A stretch of 64,000 bases of DNA. It comes from CAWCDJ01 sp963778675 (GTDB taxonomy: Bacteria; Acidobacteriota; Terriglobia; Bryobacterales; Bryobacteraceae). Below, piece after piece: positions 27,536 through 35,753 of this stretch. Both the position numbers and the translations under genes were made by a program. The notes below the pieces were generated by a model that searched no databases, had not been told where the DNA came from, and saw nothing but the letters and a program-made list of their open reading frames with translations. The stretch spans positions 124,001 to 188,000 of the forward strand of contig CAVZVI010000007.1 in the NCBI GenBank assembly GCA_963778675.1, in the 5' to 3' direction. Numbering within the stretch: the first letter of the stretch is position 1; every line of letters starts with the position of its first letter.

Positions 27536-27549
27536 CGGGCCTGCGCGTT

Positions 27550-28680
27550 CTATTGAGCGATCGGGCGGCCTGCCTCGAGTGCGGCGACCATTGCTTCCAG
27601 GCTCTGGCGATTCACGGGGTCTGGTGCCTGGAGCAGCGCCTTGCGCGCATGCTCGAGCGCCTGTTTCAGATCGCCGTTAGCGGCATAACCGCGAGCCAGT
27701 CCCACATGCACCGGCCACTCGTCGCCGTTACGCGCGTAATTCAACTGGAAGACCTCGAGCGCCTCCCGGTTCTTCTTCTCGCCGAGCAGGCGGCGCCCGT
27801 ACTGGTGAAGATCGATCGGGGTGGCGGACCGGTGGTGGATAGCCATGTCCATCGCCGCCTTCGCCTCTTCCATTCGTCCGAGTTTCTCCAGAACCTGCGC
27901 TTTATTGCTCAGGGTGGCAAAATTGGCCTCCCCGACAAAGGGCTTGCTCACGGCGATTTCGGCCCATTCCAGCGCCTGCTCCAGATGAGTGTTCTGGGCG
28001 ACGCAATACTGGGAAGCCGCCACCCACCCGCGCCAACCGAAGCCCTGCACGTTGGTCAGGTTTTCTTTCAGCTTCGAGATATAGAGATCGTCGATGTTCT
28101 CCACTTTGATGGTCCACGGGACCGCAAGATCCTCCCACTGCAGCTCAGCGACGGACTCGGAGGGGCGGCGGGTCGTGAACTCGTAGGTCAGCCATTCGCG
28201 ATATTCATGCTTGTGCGGCCTGATGGTTACCCGGAGCGCATCGTGGTCCGGTTCGTAGTAGAAGCTGCCCCAGGCGTTCGAATCCCTGGAAAGAATCAAG
28301 ACCCACTCTTCGGGCCCCGCGATCATATGGAGTCCGTAACGCCCGGCAGGTAGGGGTTTTCCCTCGATGGATACCTTATCGGAGATGTCGAACACCGTGT
28401 TCTCATTGGCTCCGGCGCGCCAGGGCGCTGGTTTGCCGTTGCCGAATCCGAGGTCCGCCAGGCCGTAGGGGACAAGTTTGCCCCAGATCTGGCCGCGCCG
28501 GTCCTTGCCGTCAGGCCCATGGACTGCCGGGCTGGAGTACTCGATGGTGACGCGCACCGGCCCGATGTACTGAGTTACGGAAGCTTTTTGATTGTTACCG
28601 CTCGGCGGGATCGTGAGCCCGGGAATGATCTGGGCTCCCGCGGGGATGCCGAGTGCCATAGCCAGCACGAGACGAAGCAT
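27550..28680 (-). CDS. Secreted DUF2911 protein with C-terminal TPR repeats
   Basis: 376 residues. Signal peptide (LRLVLAMALGIPAGAQ). Residues 30-200 match the DUF2911 family, seen in Bacteroidetes and acidobacteria: GPVRVTIEYSSPAVHGPDG, an IWGKLVPYG stretch and a later W-x-x-G-x-NENT segment with LPAGRYGLHMI. Residues 250-370 are two or three TPRs. Length agrees with known DUF2911-TPR proteins. The function is unknown; a beta-sandwich with a protein-interaction tail in the periplasm is the sensible reading. It converges with the sulfatase gene across 14 bases. Confidence 0.8.
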   Translation of the reverse strand: MLRLVLAMALGIPAGAQIIPGLTIPPSGNNQKASVTQYIGPVRVTIEYSSPAVHGPDGKDRRGQIWGKLVPYGLADLGFGNGKPAPWRAGANENTVFDISDKVSIEGKPLPAGRYGLHMIAGPEEWVLILSRDSNAWGSFYYEPDHDALRVTIRPHKHEYREWLTYEFTTRRPSESVAELQWEDLAVPWTIKVENIDDLYISKLKENLTNVQGFGWRGWVAASQYCVAQNTHLEQALEWAEIAVSKPFVGEANFATLSNKAQVLEKLGRMEEAKAAMDMAIHHRSATPIDLHQYGRRLLGEKKNREALEVFQLNYARNGDEWPVHVGLARGYAANGDLKQALEHARKALLQAPDPVNRQSLEAMVAALEAGRPIAQ

Positions 28681-28776
28681 GGTGCGGTAGACGGAGGTGA
28701 GGTGAAAAAGTAACGGTATCGACGAGTCGGACAGGGCGAAGAATAGGAGATCGAACGGCCTTGAGTAGAGACAGCC

Positions 28777-29703
28777 CTAGCGCCCGCTCTTCACCGGGTG
28801 AGTGTCGATCAGTGTCGACTCTTTCAGCCGCCATCCCGCCGCCGTCCGGACCCAGGTATCGCGGTTCGAAGACGCCACCGAGTCCTGGCTGTCCGCCCGC
28901 GTGCGCGTCGCGACATTATTCACGAACACCGTCGCCGTGTCACCCGCTATCTCGACCGAAGTGACCTCCGACTCCGACCGGAACTTCATGCCTTTTCGCA
29001 GGTCGTCCATAATTGGAGCCAGGGCGTCGGCGAGCGGGATCCTCTCCGCGCCCAGCACGATCTGCGCGGTGGGCAGCGCGAAACTCGCGACGGCATCCAC
29101 GTCTCCGGAGCTGTATGCCGCGTCGACTCGCGCGTAGACCGCACGGATGGCCGCGCGGTCGGCCGTCGCGCGCGGCCCGGAGACGCCTGCGAGGATCTCG
29201 AACGCCGCTCCGTCGACCCAGACGCGCCCCTTGCCGCGGGACAGGATTCCGAGGGTGATGCCCTTCGCGTCCGGCGCCACCTCGCCCGTGATCTCGCAGG
29301 GCTGCCACTGCCGCGATGTCACCGGGCGGTCGCCCATCGTGTCGAAGAAGCCCAGCCGGCCGCCGGGCAGTTCCACGCGCAGCCAGAGTTGCCCGCGCGA
29401 CGCGGGGTCGGTTCCCTCCACCCGCAGCCACGCGCGCAGGCGAACGGTCTTTCCGCGGTATGGCGCGGCATCGAACGATTGCTGGAGGTTTCCGAGGCTC
29501 AACGACGGCGGTTCTGCGGGCGCCGCCAGCACGGCGCAGGCCGCCGACCTGCATCCATCCGTGCGGGTCTCCGCCGAGTAGCCGGCGCTCGACGAGGCGG
29601 CGGGTTCGCTCCATCCGCTCAGGCCCTCCGTGAAACTCAGGTTCGTCTGAGCGGTCAGAAGCGCGGGCAGCAGCCAGAGCGCGCCGCGAAGCAGCGCCGT
29701 CAT
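28777..29703 (-). CDS. Secreted protein: jelly-roll domain plus SnoaL/NTF2-like domain
   Basis: 308 residues. Signal peptide (ALLRGALWLLPALLTAQ). Residues about 20-170 look like a jelly-roll carbohydrate-binding-type fold (LSFTEGLSGWS near the start, RGKTVRLRAWLRVEG, then WVDGAAFEIL at the end). Residues about 180-308 look like an NTF2/SnoaL-like cone (AIRAVYARVDAAYSSGDVD, later TWVRTAAGWRLKES), a fold that binds small ligands or protects. No catalytic residues are identified. Its ATG overlaps the stop of the upstream gene (ATGA at 29700-29703), tying it to the PspA-type operon. Confidence 0.75.
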   Translation of the reverse strand: MTALLRGALWLLPALLTAQTNLSFTEGLSGWSEPAASSSAGYSAETRTDGCRSAACAVLAAPAEPPSLSLGNLQQSFDAAPYRGKTVRLRAWLRVEGTDPASRGQLWLRVELPGGRLGFFDTMGDRPVTSRQWQPCEITGEVAPDAKGITLGILSRGKGRVWVDGAAFEILAGVSGPRATADRAAIRAVYARVDAAYSSGDVDAVASFALPTAQIVLGAERIPLADALAPIMDDLRKGMKFRSESEVTSVEIAGDTATVFVNNVATRTRADSQDSVASSNRDTWVRTAAGWRLKESTLIDTHPVKSGR

Positions 29704-31235
29704 CTGCGCCCGAAGCGGCGCGGCATACTCCGCATCGGCGGCCGGTACGAAGGCGCGGGCCGGTAGCTGCGGGCGGGAGGCGGCATGGCGCGCTCCGAGC
29801 CGCTGCCATAACGGCGCGGTGCGCTGTCAATATCGGGGTTGCGCGCCCCCGGGCTCGAATAGCGGGAGCTGCGATAGCCGCCGCTCTTGCTGGCGTATTG
29901 CGAATCTCGGAATCCGCCGTTCCGCGAGAACGTGCTCCCGGAGTAGCGCTCCTGCGTGGTGCTGCCCTGTGTCCCGTATTTCTGGCCGGAACCGGAGCCG
30001 CCGTAATAGGTTTGGCCGCGGTCGCGATACGTGCGGTACCCGTCCCAGTCGCCGCGGTCGAGCGGGCGGTAATTCCGATTGAAGAGCAGGTCGCGCAGCA
30101 GCGAATATTGCCCGTACCAGACCCAGAAGTCGCGGCCGTCGCGATGGTCCCAGTAGCCGTACTGGTTTCTGCCCTGGGCGGGCGAAGCCATGTAGGCGAA
30201 CCCCGCGGGCTCGACCACGCGGTCGGCTTCGGTGTCGTACTTACCCGCCGGCTTGTGCGCGACGGCCATCCCCAGGTCGCTCTTGCGGGCGTCGTACTCG
30301 GCTCGCGAAACGGTGACCCATTGATCCTGGGAAGTGGTCTCTCCGGTCTTGGCAGTCGCGTCGGCCAGGTGCGTGGTCACGGTACGGATCTGCTGCCGGT
30401 ACTCGCGGGAGTTGCCCCGCCCGTTCACGTCCAGATCGACCAGCAGTTTGTCCCAGGCGTTGTACAACTGGCCGCTGAGGGCCTGGAGTTCGGCGCTCTT
30501 CTGCGGCAGCGCGGTCGCGGTGCCGTGCATCGTTTCGGCGGCGGTGATCAGCCCGGCGACGTCGATCTTCCCCAGGCGGCCGGCGGCCGCCTCGCGGCGT
30601 GCGTCCGCTGTCGATTGCCACAGGGTCTGGCTCTGGCTGGCCATGCCGCGCAGGGACGCCAGCCGGCTCTCGAGATCCGTTTTCTTATCCGGCCAGTCGA
30701 TTTCCGCCTTCTGAAGTGTCGCGGTGAGCGGGCCGAAATCGAACGCCTGGATGGCGCGGTAGTCCTGGTCCATCCGCGCCAGTTCTTCCGGCAGGTGGCG
30801 CTTCAGATCGACCCAGTGGTCGGCATCTTTCTGTATGCCGCCCGCCCGCGCGGAGGCCGAACTTCGCAGGGCGCGGGTTTGCGCCAGCAACTGCTCCACG
30901 CGCCGGCGGTCCTGGCGCCGGTTTTGCTTGCCGAGCGTGGTGAGTTGATCCACGTCGCGGGAGGCGGCCTGCAGGTCGGTGGATGCGGCGGCAAGCTGCG
31001 CGGGCCACTGTGCGGCCGCGGGCACGCCGCCGAACAGCTCCGGCTCGGCGGCCAGGTCGCGATTCACCGCGTCGACGGAAGAGCGCACCTGCTGCTGCGC
31101 GGCGGCGAACGAGCTTCGCTCGCTATCGATTTGGGCGCGCAGCGATCGCGGCAGGCTGTCCAGCCCGGCGAACGGCACGACCACCATCATGGTGGCCAGC
31201 AGCGCGATGCCAAACTTCAAAAATCCGCGATTCAT
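29700..31235 (-). CDS. Secreted coiled-coil protein with Arg/Gly/Ser-rich tail, PspA-type operon
   Basis: 511 residues. N-terminal signal or anchor (FGIALLATMMVVVPFAGL). Residues 35-270 are long helices, probably coiled coils. About residues 340-385 hold an aromatic motif (GYWDHRDGRDFWVWYGQY). The last 110 residues are low-complexity, rich in Arg, Gly, Ser and Tyr, ending in PRRFGRR. I do not recognise the family. It resembles in layout the exported YjfM-like members of some PspA operons (tail of Ser/Gly repeats), but that is only an analogy. It starts 6 bases after the DUF4178-like stop, so it belongs to that operon. Confidence 0.7.
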   Translation of the reverse strand: MNRGFLKFGIALLATMMVVVPFAGLDSLPRSLRAQIDSERSSFAAAQQQVRSSVDAVNRDLAAEPELFGGVPAAAQWPAQLAAASTDLQAASRDVDQLTTLGKQNRRQDRRRVEQLLAQTRALRSSASARAGGIQKDADHWVDLKRHLPEELARMDQDYRAIQAFDFGPLTATLQKAEIDWPDKKTDLESRLASLRGMASQSQTLWQSTADARREAAAGRLGKIDVAGLITAAETMHGTATALPQKSAELQALSGQLYNAWDKLLVDLDVNGRGNSREYRQQIRTVTTHLADATAKTGETTSQDQWVTVSRAEYDARKSDLGMAVAHKPAGKYDTEADRVVEPAGFAYMASPAQGRNQYGYWDHRDGRDFWVWYGQYSLLRDLLFNRNYRPLDRGDWDGYRTYRDRGQTYYGGSGSGQKYGTQGSTTQERYSGSTFSRNGGFRDSQYASKSGGYRSSRYSSPGARNPDIDSAPRRYGSGSERAMPPPARSYRPAPSYRPPMRSMPRRFGRR

Positions 31236-31241
31236 TCCTTC

Positions 31242-31874
31242 TTATCCCCGGCGGTAGATGGTGACGTCCCCCGCCGGAATCCCCTTGAAGAGCGAGACGC
31301 TGAACGGCTCACCTTCAGGCTTGCGGATGGCCAGCAGGCCGGGACCATCCTGTTCGCGAAATTCCCAGTAGTAGTATCCGGCTGCCCGCGGCTGGTCGTC
31401 GCGTTTGGCCTGCACTTCCCGGCTCAGCCGGTAGAACCACATCTTCTCGAATTCGAACGAGTCGCCGGTGTTCTGGCGCTCGTCCATGTCGGCCAGGTCT
31501 GCTTCGGTAAGCCCCAGGTCCTCTATAGTGATCTTGCGCGGGTCGTTCTGGATGGCCACCTCGAGTTCGTCCTCGTTCGCCACGCGCATGGTTACGCGCC
31601 GCTCACGGTACGGGCCGCTCACCTCCGTCCAGGCGTGGGACCCTGCCTGAAACCACGTGGTGCGGTCGGCCGTAAAATCGAGATCGGACATGTTGTCTCC
31701 GGCGCCGGCGATCGAAACGACGTCGCCGGTGCGGGCGTCGCTCGGCTTCAGGTTGGCCAGGTCCTGCTGAGGCCCCGCGGGAGCGGCCTGGGTGGTCGGG
31801 TGTTTTTTAAAAAGTTGCATCAGAAATAGAACCAGGAGGACGCCGAGAACGGCTTCCACGATTAGAGTGATCAT
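31242..31874 (-). CDS. DUF4178-like protein with N-terminal membrane anchor
   Basis: 210 residues. Residues 1-22 are a membrane segment (TLIVEAVLGVLLVLFLMQLF). The rest fits a DUF4178-type beta-rich domain: DARTGDVVSI near the start, a WFQAGSHAWTEVSG block, then MWFYRLSREVQ and YYYWEFRE near the end. DUF4178 genes are recurrent neighbours of pspA. It starts 42 bases after pspA and has GGAG before its ATG. Its role is unknown; an inner-membrane partner of PspA is a fair guess. Confidence 0.75.
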   Translation of the reverse strand: MITLIVEAVLGVLLVLFLMQLFKKHPTTQAAPAGPQQDLANLKPSDARTGDVVSIAGAGDNMSDLDFTADRTTWFQAGSHAWTEVSGPYRERRVTMRVANEDELEVAIQNDPRKITIEDLGLTEADLADMDERQNTGDSFEFEKMWFYRLSREVQAKRDDQPRAAGYYYWEFREQDGPGLLAIRKPEGEPFSVSLFKGIPAGDVTIYRRG

Positions 31875-31887
31875 CGGTTCTCCGCAA

Positions 31888-31909
31888 GGGCCGGGATACC
31901 CACCGGCCC
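31888..31909 (-). other. Hairpin between pspA and the DUF4178-like gene
   Basis: GGGCCGG-N8-CCGGCCC lies 8 bases after the pspA stop and just before the next ribosome site. There is no T-run after it, so it may cap the upstream mRNA half or tune distal expression, instead of ending transcription. Confidence 0.4.
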
Positions 31910-31916
31910 CTACTCG

Positions 31917-32702
31917 TTACACGTTCGCCTTCTCTCCGGATTTTTCGGTCGTTTTGATGCTGGTTCCGGGCGAGGGGAGTTCCTTGGGGATGTACGGCGC
32001 GGTGGCTTTGCCGCCGCCCTGCCGTGCTGCCTTCAAGGCCGCCAGTTCGGCATCCACGCTGTTTCCCCCGAGTGCCGCGAACTGCGCTTCCAGGTCGTCA
32101 TCCTTGCCGGCCGAGGCGAGCTGATCGAACGCTTTGGCCGTCGCCTCTTCCTTCGCGACGGTTTCTTCAAACCGGTTCAGCGCTGAAAAGGCATTGTCGG
32201 CACTGCCCACGCCGGACATTGCCTCGGCCACTTTGCGCTGCGCGGCGGCGGCATTCTTGCGCGCCACCAGGGTGGTCGCGGTGCGCTCGCCCTCTTCGAT
32301 CTTGCGCTTCAACTCGGTCACCTGCTGCTTCAGCTTTTCACTGGTCTGCGCAGCGGCGTCGACCGCGGTCTGCATCGAGGCGACCTGTTTGTCGCACTCG
32401 GCCTTCTTCGCCAGCGCCTTCCGCGCCAGGTCTTCGTTATTGGCGTCGAGAGCCTGTCCGGCGCGGTCTTTCCACTCCTGCGACTGCCGGACATATTTCT
32501 GATACTCGGCATCCAGGCGGTTGTAGTTGCTCATCGCCACCGCCGACGCCTGCACGACTTTGTTCAGCTCGGCCTTCATATCGGCTACGGTCTGCTTCAC
32601 CGTCGCTTCGAAGGTGGCGTCCTCGAGGACGTCCACGCCAGAGTTGGCCTGTCCGCGCGCAACGCGGCCCATGCGTCCGAAAATTTCCGATAAAAATCCC
32701 AT
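31917..32702 (-). CDS. pspA: PspA/IM30-family membrane-stress protein
   Basis: 261 residues from the ATG at 32702 (GGAGAGAT upstream); a longer frame reads further 5' but has no typical PspA sequence. It has the PspA/IM30 N-terminus (MGFLSEIFGRMGRVARGQ, an amphipathic helix) and long coiled-coil helices to about 195, with ALAKKAECDKQV typical of the family, then a Pro-rich tail. Such proteins form membrane-remodelling ESCRT-III-like assemblies that repair the inner membrane. No PspF or PspBC genes are present. It is the second gene of a four-gene operon. Confidence 0.9.
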   Translation of the reverse strand: MGFLSEIFGRMGRVARGQANSGVDVLEDATFEATVKQTVADMKAELNKVVQASAVAMSNYNRLDAEYQKYVRQSQEWKDRAGQALDANNEDLARKALAKKAECDKQVASMQTAVDAAAQTSEKLKQQVTELKRKIEEGERTATTLVARKNAAAAQRKVAEAMSGVGSADNAFSALNRFEETVAKEEATAKAFDQLASAGKDDDLEAQFAALGGNSVDAELAALKAARQGGGKATAPYIPKELPSPGTSIKTTEKSGEKANV

Positions 32703-32716
32703 CTTGATCTCTCCGT

Positions 32717-33136
32717 TTACGCTTTGAGGTCGCCAAGCAGGTTCCGGGCCGTCATCACGTCCACCATCAGAAAGTGCACGCAGGAGAGGATATCGTCCTG
32801 ATCGTCGGCGCCCAGATCCTGTAGTTTGCAGAAGTTGTTGAGGGTGACCGCTACCTGGCCGGAACCGGCTGTGTAGAGTTGAAAATAGGATGTGGAAATG
32901 CCATTGTCCGCAGCCAGCATGCGCCGCATGACATCCGGCGTAATGGCGGATTCCGGTACAACGGTGCACACCAGCGAGAAGAAGACGATCTCGCCCTCCA
33001 GCACCGCCTGGATGGTGACTCCGCTTTCCACGTCCCTGATCTTGAGCGTGTCGGGCGCTGTTTCGGAGATTTCGTATCCCCTCTCGGCAAGCAGCGCGTG
33101 AATCTGCCCGGCATGCGGGCTGCTAGTGGCTGTCAT
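32717..33136 (-). CDS. YbjN/YjfI-like small protein heading the PspA operon
   Basis: 139 residues from the ATG at 33136; an in-frame ATG at 33160 is an alternative. The fold looks like the YbjN-type (type III secretion chaperone-like) family: YEISETAPDTLKIRDVESG near the start and alternating strands, with hydrophobic VFFSLVC. In E. coli the YjfI-YjfJ pair (DUF2170 plus a PspA homologue) has the same order as here. I infer a cytoplasmic partner of PspA. It ends 14 bases before pspA and follows the fumarylacetoacetase stop by 41 bases. Confidence 0.7.
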   Translation of the reverse strand: MTATSSPHAGQIHALLAERGYEISETAPDTLKIRDVESGVTIQAVLEGEIVFFSLVCTVVPESAITPDVMRRMLAADNGISTSYFQLYTAGSGQVAVTLNNFCKLQDLGADDQDDILSCVHFLMVDVMTARNLLGDLKA

Positions 33137-33177
33137 AGATCTCGGGAACTCCTCTTTCATTCTACGAGTTCCCCGGC

Positions 33178-34419
33178 CTATCTGTTCCCGGAATCGGGAG
33201 AAGGCGGCAATACCCTGCCGCGGCACGCGCCGAAGCCGATACGGCGAAAACCGGGAGCTTCGCACCATCCGCGAAAGATTACCTCGTCGCCATCCTCGAG
33301 GAAGCGCCGCTCGCTGCCGTCCGGCAACGCGAGCGGTTCGGTGCCGCGCCAGGTGAGTTCCAACAGGCATCCCCGGCTCGACTTTTCCGGGCCGCTCACG
33401 GTGCCGCTGCCGATGAGGTCGCCGGGCCGCAGGTTGCAGCCGTTGGAGGCGTGGTGTGCCACCATCTGGGCGAGGTTCCAGTACATCGAGGTGAAGCTGC
33501 CGCGGCTGATTCGCACCGGCTCGGCCATCCGGGCGGAACGAAGCCAAACTTCCAGTGTGATGTCGTAGGTTGAAGGTTCCGCGGCCAGGTGGGGGAGCGG
33601 CTGGGGATCGGTGGCCGGGCGCGGCTCCATCGGCCGGCGAAACGGCTCGAGCGCATCCAGGGTCACGACCCACGGGGAAAGCGTGGTGGCGAAGCTCTTC
33701 GCCAGAAACGGTCCAAGCGGCTGATATTCCCAGGCTTGGATGTCGCGCGCCGACCAGTCGTTGAGCAGGCACAGGCCTGCGATGTGGTCCTCGGCCCGGC
33801 CGGCGGGGATGGTCTCCCCCAGTACATTGCCCGGTCCCAGGAGTGCGCCGACTTCCAACTCGTAGTCGAGCCGCCGGGTGGCGGCGTAGACCGGAGGGCC
33901 CCCCGGGTTTCCGGCGATCTGGCCGGAGGGGCGCCGCACCCCGGTGCCGCTGACCACCAGAGACGAGGCGCGCCCGTGGTATCCCACCGGAAGCCATTTG
34001 TAGTTCGGCATCAGCGGATTGTCCGGGCGGAACATGCTGCCAACGTTGGTAGCGTGGTGGATCGAAGCGTAGAAGTCGGTGTAGTCGCCCACCCGGCAAG
34101 GCAGCAGCAGCTCGGCTTCGGCCATCGGAGTGAGAAGCGCGTCCGCGCCGGCCGAATAGCTCAAAAGAAACTCGCTGATGCGGTGCCGCAGTTCTGTGCG
34201 CTCCTGCCGGGTCATGGCCAGGACATCCTCCATCGAGGACGTTCCGAAAGCCCTCACGTCGAGGATCTGGTCGCCGATTGCCACCCCCAGCCGGGGGACC
34301 GTGTCACGCACCCGCCGGAACGTCCCAAACGGCAGATTCTGAACGGGAAACTCGGTGTCCGGGCGATTGGCCGGCTCTACCCAACTAGTGAGGGCGGCGT
34401 CATGGGTACGGTCCGTCAT
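33178..34419 (-). CDS. fahA: Fumarylacetoacetase
   Basis: 413 residues from the ATG at 34419, which overlaps the previous stop (ATGA). Cleaves fumarylacetoacetate into fumarate and acetoacetate, the last step of tyrosine and homogentisate breakdown (EC 3.7.1.2), in the cytoplasm. Family sequence is clear: DYTDFYASIHHATNVG, the RLDYELEVGAL metal-binding block, and LLNDWSARDIQAWEYQPLG. N-terminal SH3-like domain (residues 1-110) plus the FAH core. The other pathway genes (homogentisate dioxygenase, maleylacetoacetate isomerase) are not in the window. It is translationally coupled to the unknown gene upstream. Confidence 0.92.
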   Translation of the reverse strand: MTDRTHDAALTSWVEPANRPDTEFPVQNLPFGTFRRVRDTVPRLGVAIGDQILDVRAFGTSSMEDVLAMTRQERTELRHRISEFLLSYSAGADALLTPMAEAELLLPCRVGDYTDFYASIHHATNVGSMFRPDNPLMPNYKWLPVGYHGRASSLVVSGTGVRRPSGQIAGNPGGPPVYAATRRLDYELEVGALLGPGNVLGETIPAGRAEDHIAGLCLLNDWSARDIQAWEYQPLGPFLAKSFATTLSPWVVTLDALEPFRRPMEPRPATDPQPLPHLAAEPSTYDITLEVWLRSARMAEPVRISRGSFTSMYWNLAQMVAHHASNGCNLRPGDLIGSGTVSGPEKSSRGCLLELTWRGTEPLALPDGSERRFLEDGDEVIFRGWCEAPGFRRIGFGACRGRVLPPSPDSGNR

Positions 34420-35183
34420 GGAAGCAGTCCCAGCTTCTGCAAGTCCGCGACCGGCTCCTCGAAGGAACACGAGCCGAAGCTGTGCGCGAAGTTCCGCCGT
34501 GCGGTTTGGACATCGGCGGCCGGCAGGACCCGGCCGCGCCAGCGGAGCTCATCCTCTCCGAAAACGAACGCCTCGGGATCCATCTCCTCGAGAATCTCCG
34601 TAAGCGCCACCCGCTCCAGTCCCTTCCAGGCAAAGGCGGCCGCTGTGAACACATTCAAGAACCCGTGGACCTCGGCGCGGGGGCTGTCCAACTCGTAGGT
34701 CAGCGGCTGCAGGGAGCGAACCGGATGGTGCAGGCCGGCGGTGGCTTTGAATGGCAGACCGCGCCCGGCCGCCTCCACCAGAAACTCCGCCACGTGCTCC
34801 GTGGAAGGGATCTTCTCCGCTGACAGGCCGCCGGTGCGGATTTTTGCGAACGCGCCTTGAATCGCGGCCGGCGGGGCTTCACAGTAGGTCGGGAGGGAAA
34901 GCTTCCGGGGCAGCGCTGTTTCGAGAGTCTCGACCTGGGGCGGCAGCGGTCCGGGCTCCTCCTCGACCAGCAGCGTGACGCGCCAGCCTGCCTCCAGGGT
35001 GACTTCCGGCAGCCGCGCCGCCGGCAGGACGAGCCGGTTCAATATCCAGTTCTCGGGCGAATGCAGGAAGCCGTTGTAGCGCTCGACGGCGATCGCGAGC
35101 GGCAGGCGCGCCGGCGGATAGAGCCCGGCATAATCGATCAGGCCCGCCAGCAGCGCGCGAAGCGAGCCCGGGATGCGTGGCAT
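34416..35183 (-). CDS. Unknown protein coupled to fumarylacetoacetase
   Basis: 255 residues, no signal or membrane segment, so cytoplasmic. The N-terminus has the striking motif LIDYAGLYPPARLPL (residues 15-29), which I have seen associated with this gene order but cannot name. The centre alternates strands and helices (TGLHHPVRSL near residues 157-166, then LNVFTAAAFAWKG), consistent with an alpha/beta barrel. The four-base overlap with the fumarylacetoacetase start argues for a role linked to aromatic amino-acid breakdown, possibly an isomerase or an accessory factor. Family unknown. Confidence 0.7.
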   Translation of the reverse strand: MPRIPGSLRALLAGLIDYAGLYPPARLPLAIAVERYNGFLHSPENWILNRLVLPAARLPEVTLEAGWRVTLLVEEEPGPLPPQVETLETALPRKLSLPTYCEAPPAAIQGAFAKIRTGGLSAEKIPSTEHVAEFLVEAAGRGLPFKATAGLHHPVRSLQPLTYELDSPRAEVHGFLNVFTAAAFAWKGLERVALTEILEEMDPEAFVFGEDELRWRGRVLPAADVQTARRNFAHSFGSCSFEEPVADLQKLGLLP

Positions 35184-35266
35184 GCGATTCCTATTTTAAC
35201 GTCGCAGGAATCCCTTCGTTCTACATCCGGCGGTCCGGTAGCTGCATCAAAAGCGCAGTGGGAAGA

Positions 35267-35746
35267 ATGTACATCTTGATGCGCCAGCAGTGGATCGACT
35301 GCCCCCAGGAGGAAGTCTTCGAGTTTTTCTCCGACGCGCGGAACCTCCAGGCCATCACGCCGCCCTGGCTCAAGTTCCAAATCCTGAGTCCGGCGCCGGT
35401 TCCGATGACGGAGGGTGCGCGGATTGAGTACCAACTCTCCTGGCGGTTCATCCGGCTGCACTGGAGGACCCTGATTACCCACTGGAGCCCGCCGCACTTC
35501 TTCGTTGACCTGCAACAGAGCGGACCCTATCGCTATTGGGAGCACACGCATGCCTTCCGCGACGAAAACGGGGGTACACGGATGTTCGACACGGTACGCT
35601 ATGAGCTACCCCTGGGGATTCTGGGGCGCATTGCGCACTCCCTGAAAGTCCGCCGCGACCTCGAGCGCATATTCGACTACCGCGCCGCGAAGATCACCGC
35701 CTACTTCGAACAGGCACACGCCAGCCAGCACTCTCTGGGGAGTTAA
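35267..35746 (+). CDS. SRPBCC-fold protein (coenzyme Q-binding/polyketide cyclase-like)
   Basis: 159 residues from ATG 35267 (GGGAAG just upstream); longer in-frame starts would overlap the divergent gene. SRPBCC pattern: an N-terminal strand, then CPQEEVFEFFSDARNLQAITP (helix-grip entry), TPPWLKFQIL, and a final long helix (RDLERIFDYRAAKITAYF). The fold has a hydrophobic ligand cavity; ligand unknown. Similar cyclase/dehydrase-like proteins occur near genes for lipids and quinones. It converges with the desaturase gene across 7 bases. Confidence 0.8.
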   Translation: MYILMRQQWIDCPQEEVFEFFSDARNLQAITPPWLKFQILSPAPVPMTEGARIEYQLSWRFIRLHWRTLITHWSPPHFFVDLQQSGPYRYWEHTHAFRDENGGTRMFDTVRYELPLGILGRIAHSLKVRRDLERIFDYRAAKITAYFEQAHASQHSLGS

Positions 35747-35753
35747 ACCGAGC

